Positions 17,471 to 27,057 of a stretch of DNA of 64,000 bases are shown here, piece after piece. Origin of the DNA: Flavobacterium sp. 9 (GTDB taxonomy: Bacteria > Bacteroidota > Bacteroidia > Flavobacteriales > Flavobacteriaceae); contig NZ_PEEU01000001.1 in assembly GCF_002754195.1 (NCBI RefSeq), positions 3,720,001 to 3,784,000 on the forward strand, in the 5' to 3' direction. The translations under genes and the position numbers were made by a program. Numbering within the stretch: position 1 is the first letter of the stretch; the number at the start of each line of letters is the position of its first letter. The notes under the pieces are model-generated. The model had not been told where the DNA came from and did not search any database. It saw only the letters and a program-made list of their open reading frames with translations.

Positions 17471-19030
17471 ATGTATATATCAACTATAAAAAATCACGTT
17501 AAAATCTTTTGCTTTTTGGTGATTGTTTTAATCACTTCAATAAATGGGGCGGCACAAGCGACATCAGATGATGGATTCAAAGCTCCTGACTTTACTCCAA
17601 AATCTCCTGAAGCAGCAGCTTTTTTAAAATATGGAGAATATCCTGTAGACTTATCGACTGGAGTCCCGGGAATATCAATACCAATTTATCGTATTAAAGT
17701 GGACAACATGGAAATACCAATTTCCTTAAGTTATCATGCTTCAGGAGTTAAAGTCAATCAGGAAGCGACTTGGGTTGGTTTAGGTTGGAATTTAAATACC
17801 GGTGCCCAAATAATTTTGAGTGTAAGGGACGGTGTTGATGAAAATGATGGTGGAATAAATGATCCTCAGCGAGACGGATCGTACGTAAAACAGTTTATGC
17901 TTGATCATCCTTATCATTTTTCCGGTAATCAATTAAAAGAATATGTAAAATCAAAAGTAAAGGATGTTTATTCTCTTTCATCGTCCACTGTAAACGGAAG
18001 TTTTTATATAAATGATGGAAGTCCTGTAATTTTTCCGCCTGATGCTTTTAAGGTTGAAATAGGCGGTGATGGAGTACATATTTCAAATTTCACAATTACT
18101 GATAAATTAGGAAATAAATATTTGTTTAAAGGTACTGTCGAGAAATCAGTAAGAGTTTTTACCCATCATGATGAGTACACAAGTGCGTGGTATGTTGATG
18201 AAATTATAACGTCAAAAAACAATAAAATAAAATTCACCTATCAGGATGATGGTAATGTAATTGAATACAGCGAATCTGAAAGTATTGGAGTAACTGAAGA
18301 AGGTGTAAACTGTGGTTGTACTTATGGTACGACAACCCAGAAAGTGGGGCAGATAAGAAAAAGTAATGAAAACACAACTACAAGTACAAAAAAGATAAAG
18401 GAAATCATATTTAATGATGGTCAAACCAAGGTAGAGTTTGAACTCAAAAAAGGAAGGTTGGATTTGGTAAATCAAAATGGATATCTTGAAAGTATTAAAG
18501 TAAGTCAGAATGCATTTGATGGATTTAATTTGATTAAAAAAGTATCTTTTGACTATTCTTATTTTAATGAAAGCTATATAGGAGCAAACGCTTACAGGTA
18601 CAAAAGACTTAAGCTTAATCGAATATTTGAGGTTAATAATTCAAACGAACATCGTTTTGTTTATTCAGATATCGTGCTGCCTGTTAAGGATTCTAAATCA
18701 GAGGATTATTATGGCTATTATAATGGAGCTACAAATTCTGATCTTATACCCAAACATATTTTGCTTGCGCCGGTAGTACGGACAGTGGGTACAGCAAATA
18801 GAGAAGTAAATACGAACACAGTTCAGGCAGGAATTTTAAAACAGATATTTTATCCTACTAAAGGATCATCTCGTTTTAATTACGAACCCAATACTTTTTA
18901 TGGTATTGATCAATTAAATAAATACTCAATACAAACAACTGAAGCTTCAATAACTGGTACAGGACCGGCAAATAATCCCGCTCCGGGACAATTAGAGGAT
19001 CCGGATGGAGAACATGACTTTGAAGGATAA
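17471..19030 (+). CDS. RHS/SpvB-like wrapper protein, N-terminal part ending at an in-frame stop
   Basis: This 519-residue product has a Sec signal peptide (ends near GAAQA). A conserved module follows, reading PKSPEAAAFLKYGEYPVDLS, GVPGISIPIYRI, EIPISLSYHASGVKV and EATWVGLGWNLN. That opening is common in large Bacteroidota secreted proteins related to SpvB/TcB-type shells. It ends at a TAA at 19028-19030. The same frame stays open past the stop to 20854, and the downstream part carries the YD repeats expected of this protein. The gene therefore looks like a 1127-codon gene cut by one nonsense codon. It may instead yield a stable truncated product. Confidence 0.75.
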   Translation: MYISTIKNHVKIFCFLVIVLITSINGAAQATSDDGFKAPDFTPKSPEAAAFLKYGEYPVDLSTGVPGISIPIYRIKVDNMEIPISLSYHASGVKVNQEATWVGLGWNLNTGAQIILSVRDGVDENDGGINDPQRDGSYVKQFMLDHPYHFSGNQLKEYVKSKVKDVYSLSSSTVNGSFYINDGSPVIFPPDAFKVEIGGDGVHISNFTITDKLGNKYLFKGTVEKSVRVFTHHDEYTSAWYVDEIITSKNNKIKFTYQDDGNVIEYSESESIGVTEEGVNCGCTYGTTTQKVGQIRKSNENTTTSTKKIKEIIFNDGQTKVEFELKKGRLDLVNQNGYLESIKVSQNAFDGFNLIKKVSFDYSYFNESYIGANAYRYKRLKLNRIFEVNNSNEHRFVYSDIVLPVKDSKSEDYYGYYNGATNSDLIPKHILLAPVVRTVGTANREVNTNTVQAGILKQIFYPTKGSSRFNYEPNTFYGIDQLNKYSIQTTEASITGTGPANNPAPGQLEDPDGEHDFEG

Positions 19031-20854
19031 AATTGTATTTCGGGTGGAAATTGTCTAAAATATAAAACAGTTCATAAACAGCTTTTTAAACCACAAAATA
19101 GTTATTTGACTTATAGAATAACCAATTTGGGAGATACCAGTGATAAGGTAATTAAGTACAAATACTGTAGAGTGTTGGTTTATTCAGACAGACTGTTGTT
19201 TGATTCAGGTAAAATCAACAAAAACAGAGAGATAACAATTCCTGTCACATTAGCTGCCGGAGATTGTGTGATTGCTTTAGAATCTTATGGCGCAGATATG
19301 AGAATCGACGCTATAATAAACTACTCTGATGAGAATATAACTCCTAAGAATATTGTGGCTTCCGGATTAAGAATTCAAAGTATCGAAAATTATGATTCAG
19401 ATGATAAACTTCTTTTGAAAAAAGCTTATGAGTATACTGATAAAGACAACAATACAATAAGTAGTGGCAAGTTAATTAATGAGTTAAGTGTCGATTTTAT
19501 TTCTAGTGCATTTGCAAATTTTAAACAAGGAATTTGCCCTCAGGAAGGTTCGTCTAATACGGTCCTTTATAAAGTTGATTACACAAGAGGATACTATATT
19601 AATTCAAAATCTAAACAAGGAATAGAGTCTAATACCATTATCTACAAATATGTCAAGGAGGTTGCCGTGAATTTGAGCGGGACTGAGAATATGTATACCC
19701 AATATGAGTTTACTACTGACCCAGATTGGACAAGGACAGATGTTGGATTACTAATTAATTTTGGATTCAAAAGAGGAAAAGTTTTAGAAAAGAGCGAATT
19801 TAAAACGATTGGGAAAAATAATTTCATTGTTCGAAAAGAAAAGAACACCTATTTTGATGACAATTCTAAGGTAGCATATGTAAAAGGATATAAATTAGAC
19901 CGAAGAGTATTTATTGATATAGCAGAAAATTCAAATCCGAAACAGCAGCCTTTAATATTGGGAATATTGATGGATTGTAACGTTCCTCAGTCCTTATCAG
20001 AAGCTTACGTTTTAGCAAATTATAATATTCCAATTCCATGGTTTTATCAAAAATCATCTGAAATATCGAATTATTTTTATAATACATCAAATAGCTTAAC
20101 CGGGACAGTAGTAAATACTATAAACTACAATTATAAAAATCCATCCCATTTGCAGCTAACATCTCAAACAGCAACAAATTCGAATCAAGAGGTTCTTGAA
20201 ACCAAATATTTTTATCCACAAGATAGTGAAATGGCTAGTGAACCATTTGTAAAAGAGTTAATCGCTGAAAACAAGGTTGGAGCAATTTTAAGAACACAAG
20301 CTTTTAGAGGATTAACTAAGCTATCAGAGCAAAAAACTATCTATGATAAAAGTATAGCGACAAGCAATTTGTTATTGCCCAAACAAGTACTTGAAAACTT
20401 GGGAGCAGCAGCTTTAATTGCTGCTACAGACAAAAAAATATCTTACGATAAATATGATGACAAAGGCAATCTCTTGCAATATACGCTTGAGGGAGCCCAG
20501 CCAACAGTTATTATCTGGGGCTACAACAAAACGCTTCCTGCTGCCAAAATAGAAAATGTTGCCTACACAAGTATTCCGGTAGGTCTGATTAATGATTTAA
20601 CAACGGCATCTTCAAATACTGGAACAGAAGCGCAAATGTCTGCAGCAATAAAAAAGTTGTATCAGGATCCAGCACTGGCTAATGCAATGATAACCGCTTA
20701 TACCTATAAACCTCTTATAGGACTTACATCAGTAACAGACCCCAAAGGATTAATTACATTTTATGAATATGACAGTTTAGGAAGGTTACAATTTGTAAAA
20801 GATGCGCAAGGAAATTTACTTTCTGAAAGTCAATATCATTATATAAATCAATAA
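19031..20854 (+). pseudogene. RHS-like wrapper protein, C-terminal part beyond the stop
   Basis: This is the continuation of the previous frame without any frameshift, beginning NCISGGNCLKYKTVHKQLFK. It has recognisable RHS/YD repeats near the end (KISYDKYDDKGNLLQYTLEG, LTSVTDPKGLITFYEYDSLG, and a terminal LSESQYHYINQ). A TTG at 19106 could restart translation, giving 582 residues, but no signal peptide would be present, so such a product could not be exported by Sec. Its stop is 2 bp before the start of the next RHS gene. Either one point mutation (for example CAA to TAA) or a sequence error is the simplest explanation. Confidence 0.7.
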
Positions 20855-20856
20855 TT

Positions 20857-23800
20857 ATGATAAAAAATATCTCCCAATATACAGTCGTTTTATTGTTTTT
20901 TATAACGATTGCACTACATGCCCAGACACCCGCAGTCATATCAAAACCAGAAAAACCTGCCACCAGTTATACGGTAACAGCGGCTACAGGTTCTGTTACA
21001 TTAATTGCAAGCGAGACTATCACTTTTGGACCTGGCACATTTATACAAGCCGGAAGTACTTTTACAGCCAGGATAAGTTCAGTCGCTCAGGATATTGCTA
21101 TTCCTGTTAATCCGTCTATTTCTAAAAATGATAATTACATATACACACGTGTTTTTCAATCTCCAATGGCGACCGTTAAAGGAATTAAAAGCAATAGAGA
21201 TGTACAGGAAAGTATCACTTATTTTGACGGATTAGGCAGACTTGTGCAAAATAATGCAATCCGTCAAGGCGGAGACGCTTCAGATATTATAACACATATT
21301 GAATATGATGGATTTGGCAGACAAGGAAAAGAATATTTGCCTTTTTCTCTTCCTAATACGGGTAATACTTATTCAAGAGTGAGTTCACAAGATGCTCTAA
21401 ATAAGGTTTTAAGCTTCTATAATATCGATAAATATGGCAAAACTCTAAATCCATTTTCTGAAAAAAGATTTGAACCGTCCCCACTTAATCGAGTATTAGA
21501 ACAGGCGGCACCAGGAAATGATTGGGCGATGAGTAATCTTAAAAAAAACACTATAAAATCAGAGTACCAGACCAATATTTCTAGCGATGCAGTAAAATTA
21601 TACAAAGTAACTACAAGTTGGCAAGCAGCTAAAGGATTGTATGATATTGCTTTTTCAAGCGCAGGGACTTATGGGGAATATGAGTTATACAAAAATGTAA
21701 CTTACGATGAGAACTCTGGAGTAAATCCGAGTGAATCTTCAGGCTCAACAATAGAATTTAAAAATAAAGAAGGGCAGATCGTTTTAAAGAGAACCTACAA
21801 CGCAGGACTTAAACATGATACCTATTATGTTTATGATATATATGGAAATCTGACTTATGTAATTCCTCCAAAAGCAGATAGCACCATAAATCAGACAGTT
21901 TTAGACGGTTTGTGTTATCAATATAAATATGACAACAAAAAGCGTTTAGTCGAAAAGAGATTACCCGGCAAACAATGGGAATTTATTGTTTATGACAAAT
22001 TAGGCAGACCAGTAGCTACAGGTCCTGCACTTTCGCCCTTTACAGCAGATAAAACAGCAGGCTGGCTTATTACCAAATACGATGTTTTTGGCCGACCTAT
22101 TTATACCGGTTGGAATAGTCAGAGTGTTAACACAGTTACCAGGAATACATTACAGACAGCTCAAAATTCGGCAACCATTTTGTTCGAGACTAAAAAAGCA
22201 ACTACGATCGATGGTATTGCTACTAATTATAACAATAGTATAGCGCCAACTAGTTTTAAACTTTTGACAGTGAATTATTATGATGATTATACTTTTCCCG
22301 CAGCTCAGGCAATGCCAGTTAAAATTATAGGACAAAAAACGTTAACAAATACTAAAGGTCTTGCTACAGGAAACTGGACGAGAACCCTTACAACGACGTC
22401 GGCGATAACAGGCGAAACAGCAACTATTTTTTATGACAGTAAAGGAAGAGTGATAAGCAATTATATAAAAAATTATTTAGGAGGGATCAGTCATACAGAT
22501 AGCGAAATTGATTTTACCGGAAAGACACTTAGCAATATGACTGAACATCAACAGGTAAGTGGAGGAGCAAAAATTACTGTAAAAGAAAAATTCACCTATA
22601 CGGCGCAAAATCGCTTACTGACTCATACACACCAAATTGGTACGGAAAAAGAACAACTTCTTGCAGATAATACTTATGACGCATTAGGACAGCTTGTTGG
22701 TAAAAATGTAGGTAACATTACAGGAAGCCCTTTACAGAAAATAGGATACAACTATAATATACGAGGCTGGCTTACGGAGATTAATAAAACCGCTAATTTA
22801 CAACAAGGTTCAGACCCGAAAGATTTATTTGCATTCAAAATAAACTACAATACAACTGAAGGGAATTCAGCTGTTACCAAGGCACTTTACAACGGTAATA
22901 TAGCTGAAACTTTTTGGACATCAAATTCTGATGGAGGAATCTTGCATGGTTATGGTTATCAATACGACCTTTTAAATCGTTTGAAAAATGCCACCTATCA
23001 AACACCAAAACTTACTGATAATAAAAACTATTTTGGAGAGAATATGGACTATGATAAAAACGGAAATATTATGAAATTGCAACGCAAGTTTATGGCTGGA
23101 ACAATAAGTAATCCTTATGAAGATAATATGGACAATCTGGGATATTTTTATCCTAATAATTCTAACCAGCTTATGAAAGTAACAGATACGACAAACAACC
23201 CGCAAGGGTTCAAAGACGACAGTAATGGTTATAATGATACCGAAGATGATTATGCCTATGATGACAACGGAAATCTAACCAAAGATCAAAACAAAAGCAT
23301 CACTGAAATAATCTACAACCATCTCAATTTACCTAAGAAAATTACGTTTGTCACAACTGGTAATATTGAGTATATTTATAATGCATCAGGGCAGAAACTC
23401 GAGAAAATTGTAACGGAAAAAGGAGTTGTCACTAATACGAAATACTTAAATGGCTTTCAGTATAAAAACAATGTTTTGCAGTTTTTTCCAACAACAGAAG
23501 GATATGTAAAAAACACAAGTACCAATCCGGCAACAAATGTTTTTCAATATGTATTTAATTATACAGATCATTTAGGAAACGTTCGTGTAAGTTATACTAA
23601 AAATCCAACAACAAGTAAAGTTGAGATTCTGGAGGAGAATAATTATTATCCTTTTGGTTTTAAACATCAAGGTTATAATATAGATAATTTACAGGACAAT
23701 TATTTGGTGAAATATAATTCGAAAGAATTTCAAAAGGAGCTAGATTTAAATGTGTACGATTATGGAGCAAGAAATTATGACCCAGCAATTGGTAGATGGA

Positions 23801-24624
23801 TGAATATTGATCCCAAAGGGGAATTGTTAGAAATGTCATCTCCTTATGTTTATGCATTTAATTGTCCTGTAATTTATTTAGATAAAGATGGAGAGCTACC
23901 AATATTTATTAATGGAAAAACTAGCTCAGATAGTGAAAGAGGAAGTCAAAGTTATTGGACTGCAGAAATTATTGCAACAGTTGTTGGCTCAGGTATTGCA
24001 AATCCAGGAGGGCAGATTCATTATGTGGATGGAGATAGATGGTATTCATCATACACACATAAAATAGAAAACTCATCCTGGAAGACTGGAGGAGTTAACT
24101 TTCCAGATCTCAGAAAGAAAGCAGGATATGAAGCAATGACTAAATCTGAATTCAAATCGATTTTATCGAAACTTGAAAGAAATTCGCAAGGAAAAATTAT
24201 TGAAAAAATACAAATATACACACATAGTAGAGGAGCTGCATTTGGTGTTGGCTATACGGAGCATTTGCTAGAGTTAATTAAACAAAATGCGAATGAATTT
24301 GCTGACGCGAATAATGAAGTTGATTTTGTATTTAATATAGCACCTCATCAATCAAATGATATAAGTGCGCCAGAAGGTGTTGATTCATATAGTATTGATA
24401 GAACAAAAGATCCTCTATCAGGAAATGATATTAAGGGTATAAGAGGAGCTTTTAAAACAGATGAGGGAGGATATAAAAAAGCACATTCTATTACTACTTT
24501 TGGAAAAGATTTGAAGGCTTTTACGTCTTCTTTTTTAAAGGGGGGGACAAGTGCATCAATAATTAGTAATTTCGTTAAGACGATGAAAGATAAATATAAT
24601 ATAAACGTAACAGTTCAAGAATAA
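20857..24624 (+). CDS. RHS-repeat polymorphic toxin with C-terminal esterase/lipase-like domain
   Basis: This 1255-residue protein starts with a Sec signal peptide (ends LHAQ). A short beta-stack segment follows (about 30-80), then a DUF6443-like module (ITYFDGLGRLVQ, about 90-200) and many YD repeats (about 300-960). The RHS core end GARNYDPAIGRWMNIDP is at about residue 985. After the core motif PVIYLDKDGE (Asp-Gly near 1009), a different sequence of about 242 residues begins, as in RHS toxins whose tips vary. It contains IYTHSRGAAFG with Ser1124 in an HSRGA turn like the nucleophile elbow of alpha/beta hydrolases. Later acidic and His residues are present, but the triad cannot be fixed by eye. 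Candidate immunity genes follow directly. Confidence 0.8.
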   Translation: MIKNISQYTVVLLFFITIALHAQTPAVISKPEKPATSYTVTAATGSVTLIASETITFGPGTFIQAGSTFTARISSVAQDIAIPVNPSISKNDNYIYTRVFQSPMATVKGIKSNRDVQESITYFDGLGRLVQNNAIRQGGDASDIITHIEYDGFGRQGKEYLPFSLPNTGNTYSRVSSQDALNKVLSFYNIDKYGKTLNPFSEKRFEPSPLNRVLEQAAPGNDWAMSNLKKNTIKSEYQTNISSDAVKLYKVTTSWQAAKGLYDIAFSSAGTYGEYELYKNVTYDENSGVNPSESSGSTIEFKNKEGQIVLKRTYNAGLKHDTYYVYDIYGNLTYVIPPKADSTINQTVLDGLCYQYKYDNKKRLVEKRLPGKQWEFIVYDKLGRPVATGPALSPFTADKTAGWLITKYDVFGRPIYTGWNSQSVNTVTRNTLQTAQNSATILFETKKATTIDGIATNYNNSIAPTSFKLLTVNYYDDYTFPAAQAMPVKIIGQKTLTNTKGLATGNWTRTLTTTSAITGETATIFYDSKGRVISNYIKNYLGGISHTDSEIDFTGKTLSNMTEHQQVSGGAKITVKEKFTYTAQNRLLTHTHQIGTEKEQLLADNTYDALGQLVGKNVGNITGSPLQKIGYNYNIRGWLTEINKTANLQQGSDPKDLFAFKINYNTTEGNSAVTKALYNGNIAETFWTSNSDGGILHGYGYQYDLLNRLKNATYQTPKLTDNKNYFGENMDYDKNGNIMKLQRKFMAGTISNPYEDNMDNLGYFYPNNSNQLMKVTDTTNNPQGFKDDSNGYNDTEDDYAYDDNGNLTKDQNKSITEIIYNHLNLPKKITFVTTGNIEYIYNASGQKLEKIVTEKGVVTNTKYLNGFQYKNNVLQFFPTTEGYVKNTSTNPATNVFQYVFNYTDHLGNVRVSYTKNPTTSKVEILEENNYYPFGFKHQGYNIDNLQDNYLVKYNSKEFQKELDLNVYDYGARNYDPAIGRWMNIDPKGELLEMSSPYVYAFNCPVIYLDKDGELPIFINGKTSSDSERGSQSYWTAEIIATVVGSGIANPGGQIHYVDGDRWYSSYTHKIENSSWKTGGVNFPDLRKKAGYEAMTKSEFKSILSKLERNSQGKIIEKIQIYTHSRGAAFGVGYTEHLLELIKQNANEFADANNEVDFVFNIAPHQSNDISAPEGVDSYSIDRTKDPLSGNDIKGIRGAFKTDEGGYKKAHSITTFGKDLKAFTSSFLKGGTSASIISNFVKTMKDKYNINVTVQE

Positions 24625-24627
24625 ATT

Positions 24628-24879
24628 ATGAAAAACTTTATTACTTTATTGATTTTAAATATTTTATGGGCTATAACAATATTGTTTCTTTTGTTAGTTT
24701 TTTTATTTTTACTAGGCTCAGGTTCTGCAGGATTTAATGATAATTGGTATTATATTATAATATTGATTGGAATTATTCATTCGATAACTTGTGTGTTTTT
24801 AATGAAAACTAAGCCAAATTATTATTTAATAATCGCCATAATTGTATTAGGTACTTATTTGTATTTTTATTTTGAATAA
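24628..24879 (+). CDS. Small membrane protein, candidate immunity protein
   Basis: This 83-residue protein consists almost wholly of three hydrophobic helices (about residues 3-30, 40-60 and 66-82). The sequence is not recognised. Its start is 3 bp after the stop of the RHS toxin gene, the position where immunity genes of polymorphic toxins normally lie. An inner-membrane antitoxin against a lipase-like toxin would be plausible, but nothing in the sequence proves it. It is very AT-rich like the toxin tip, which is consistent with both having been acquired together. Confidence 0.6.
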   Translation: MKNFITLLILNILWAITILFLLLVFLFLLGSGSAGFNDNWYYIIILIGIIHSITCVFLMKTKPNYYLIIAIIVLGTYLYFYFE

Positions 24880-25048
24880 GTGCATTTACTTTATAAATCT
24901 AAGCTCTTATCACTCACTCACGACTTCTTTCGTGTGATTTATTTACCCAAATGACTTAATTATTGGTGACTTAAAAATATAACCCTTTATAAAATCTGTA
25001 AAGTATTCATTATCAAATGGGTGTAGCAGTTGTAAATAATTTAAAATC

Positions 25049-25930
25049 ATGAAAAGACTAACTATATACCTCGCTGCAATATTTTTATTTATTAGCTGTA
25101 ATAACAGAGAAAACATCGTTAGAAAAGAAAACTTATTGGGGAATGATTATCGATTGTTTCAAAACACTCCCGCTTGGGAATTAGCAAAAGCGGTTGAAGA
25201 TGGGGATACTATTAAAATAAAAGAAATTTTTAATAATAAGAAGGTAGATATTGATTTTAGAGAGCCAAAATTTGGTAGTACATTATTAATGTTATCTATA
25301 ATTAATAGTCAATATAAAAGTGTTAAAACATTACTACAAATGGGGGCAGATCCTAATATGCCAGATTCATACAGGGAAACCTCTTCGGTAATTTTTGCAG
25401 CTGATAATAATGATCCAAAATTTTTGGAGTTAATTTTAAAATATAAAGGAAATCCAAACGCAATAGAAACCGCTCCAGTTAAAGAAAGAGATAAGGCTAG
25501 GAAAACAGCTTTGTTGGCGCCGATTAGTTTTTTAGATCCTAACAGTTTGGAGAAAGTTAAGCTTTTAGTTGAGGCTGGAGCAGATATGAATTACTCTAAT
25601 GATGGTAATCCAGCATATACAACTTTGCCTCTTGGAGCAGCATTTAAACAAGACAAATTAGATGTTGCATTATATCTTTTACAAAAAGGTGCCAATTATA
25701 AAAAGATCATGTACGTAATGGTTGATAGTCACAAAGTATACATTTTAGAAGCATTACGAAAATGTATAATTGATTTGGAATCTAAACAGTATAAAAGCAA
25801 ACTCGAAGTAATTAAATTTTTGAAAGGAAAAGGATTAGATTATAGTAATGAACCTATTCCTGAATATATTTTAAGAGATATTAAAAAGAAGTATCCCAAA
25901 GATTGGGAAGATTATATTAAAAAGTACTAA
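25049..25930 (+). CDS. Ankyrin-repeat lipoprotein, copy 1
   Basis: This 293-residue lipoprotein has a signal peptide with lipobox LFISC (Cys about residue 17) followed by NNRENIV. Ankyrin repeats follow: STLLMLSIINSQYKSVKTLL, MGADPNMPD, SSVIFAADNNDPKFLELIL and VKLLVEAGADMNYS. The C-terminal helical part (ALRKCIIDLESKQYKSKLEV) ends in KDWEDYIKKY. It is a neighbour of the RHS toxin. Ankyrin proteins are a known class of immunity protein in polymorphic toxin loci, and lipidation would place it in the periplasm or at the outer membrane. An immunity role is inferred from position. A close second copy lies 1.1 kb downstream. Confidence 0.8.
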   Translation: MKRLTIYLAAIFLFISCNNRENIVRKENLLGNDYRLFQNTPAWELAKAVEDGDTIKIKEIFNNKKVDIDFREPKFGSTLLMLSIINSQYKSVKTLLQMGADPNMPDSYRETSSVIFAADNNDPKFLELILKYKGNPNAIETAPVKERDKARKTALLAPISFLDPNSLEKVKLLVEAGADMNYSNDGNPAYTTLPLGAAFKQDKLDVALYLLQKGANYKKIMYVMVDSHKVYILEALRKCIIDLESKQYKSKLEVIKFLKGKGLDYSNEPIPEYILRDIKKKYPKDWEDYIKKY

Positions 25931-25931
25931 A

Positions 25932-25969
25932 CTCTATATAATATCCAAAATTCCTAGTGCCGCACAAAT
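25932..25969 (+). repeat. 38-bp direct repeat after ankyrin copy 1
   Basis: Sequence beginning CTCTATATAATATCCAAAAT and ending GCCGCACAAAT is identical to 27020-27057 after copy 2. Downstream sequences diverge at the next base. Confidence 0.9.
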
Positions 25970-26145
25970 ACTTTCGTGTGACTCATAAACTCAATTTCTG
26001 GGTTAATTGTTTTCCTTTTGATTAAACATCAAGAGTGTAATGATTATTTACTTAAATGATTCAGTTATGGAAGGTTTAAAACATAATCCTTTAGAAAAGC
26101 TGTAAAATATTCAGTATAAAATTGAGGGAAAGCTAATTTAAAATC

Positions 26146-27018
26146 ATGAAAAAACTAACTATATATTTTGCAGCAATATTTTTTTTTATTAGTTGTAATA
26201 ACAGAGAAAACATCGTTAAAAAAGAAAACTTATTAGGATATGATTATCGATTGTTTCAAAATACTTCTGCTTGGGAATTAGCGAAAGCGGTGGATGATGA
26301 GGATACTATTAAAATCAGAGAAATTCTTAATAATAAGAAGGTCGATATTGATTTTAGAGAGCCTAAATTTGGAAATACATTATTGATGTTATCTATAAAA
26401 AATAGCCAATTTCAAATTACAAAATTATTATTAATATTAGGAGCTAATCCAAATGTCGAGAATACTTATCGAGGAGGTACAGCTGTTATATTTGCAGCTA
26501 ATAATAATGATCCAAAATATTTGGAGCTAATTTTAAAATATAAAGGAAATCCAAACTCAATAGAAACAGCTCCTGTTAGAGAAGATGATCAAGTCAGGCA
26601 AACAGCTTTGTTGGCTGCAATTAATCTTTTAGATCCTAACAGTTTGGAAAAAGTTAAACTTCTGGTCGAATCAGGTGCAAATATAAATTACCATAATCTA
26701 GGGCATACAGAATCACCTCTTTCAGATGCAATTACAGCTAGAAAAATGGATGTTATTTTATATCTCTTACAAAAAGGTGCGGATTATAATTTGATGATGT
26801 ATGAAATGGTAGATGGACATAAAGTTTATATTTTAGAAGCATTACGAAAATGTATAATTGACTTAGAATCTGAACAGTATAAAAGCAAACTCGAAGTAAT
26901 TCAATTTCTGAAAGAAAAGGGATTAGACTATAGCAAAGAACCTATTCCTGATTACATAGGAGAGAGTATTAAAAAGAAATATCCAAAAGATTGGGAAGAT
27001 TATATTAAAAAGTACTAA
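26146..27018 (+). CDS. Ankyrin-repeat lipoprotein, copy 2
   Basis: This 290-residue paralogue of the preceding gene is strongly similar along its length: lipobox FFISC, then NNRENIVKKENLLGYDYRLF, ankyrin units NTLLMLSIKNSQ, ILGANPNVEN and VKLLVESGANINYH, and the same KDWEDYIKKY end. Differences concentrate in the central repeats (for example PLSDAITARKMDVILYLLQK against PLGAAFKQDKLDVALYLLQK), the surface an ankyrin protein would use to bind a partner. This suggests diversification of two immunity-like proteins after tandem duplication. Confidence 0.8.
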   Translation: MKKLTIYFAAIFFFISCNNRENIVKKENLLGYDYRLFQNTSAWELAKAVDDEDTIKIREILNNKKVDIDFREPKFGNTLLMLSIKNSQFQITKLLLILGANPNVENTYRGGTAVIFAANNNDPKYLELILKYKGNPNSIETAPVREDDQVRQTALLAAINLLDPNSLEKVKLLVESGANINYHNLGHTESPLSDAITARKMDVILYLLQKGADYNLMMYEMVDGHKVYILEALRKCIIDLESEQYKSKLEVIQFLKEKGLDYSKEPIPDYIGESIKKKYPKDWEDYIKKY

Positions 27019-27019
27019 G

Positions 27020-27057
27020 CTCTATATAATATCCAAAATTCCTAGTGCCGCACAAAT
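27020..27057 (+). repeat. 38-bp direct repeat after ankyrin copy 2
   Basis: This is an exact copy of 25932-25969. Its last base directly abuts the remnant of an Lrp/AsnC gene, so it marks a recombination or insertion junction. Confidence 0.9.

Noticed and set aside
19031..19105. Possible programmed stop-codon readthrough at 19028
   Set aside because: The stop is TAA followed by A, with no recognisable readthrough context or structure; mutation or sequence error is simpler.
23811..24624. RHS tip as a nuclease toxin (HNH, GIY-YIG or similar)
   Set aside because: No HNH, His-Me or GIY-YIG motif was found; the HSRGA turn fits a hydrolase better.
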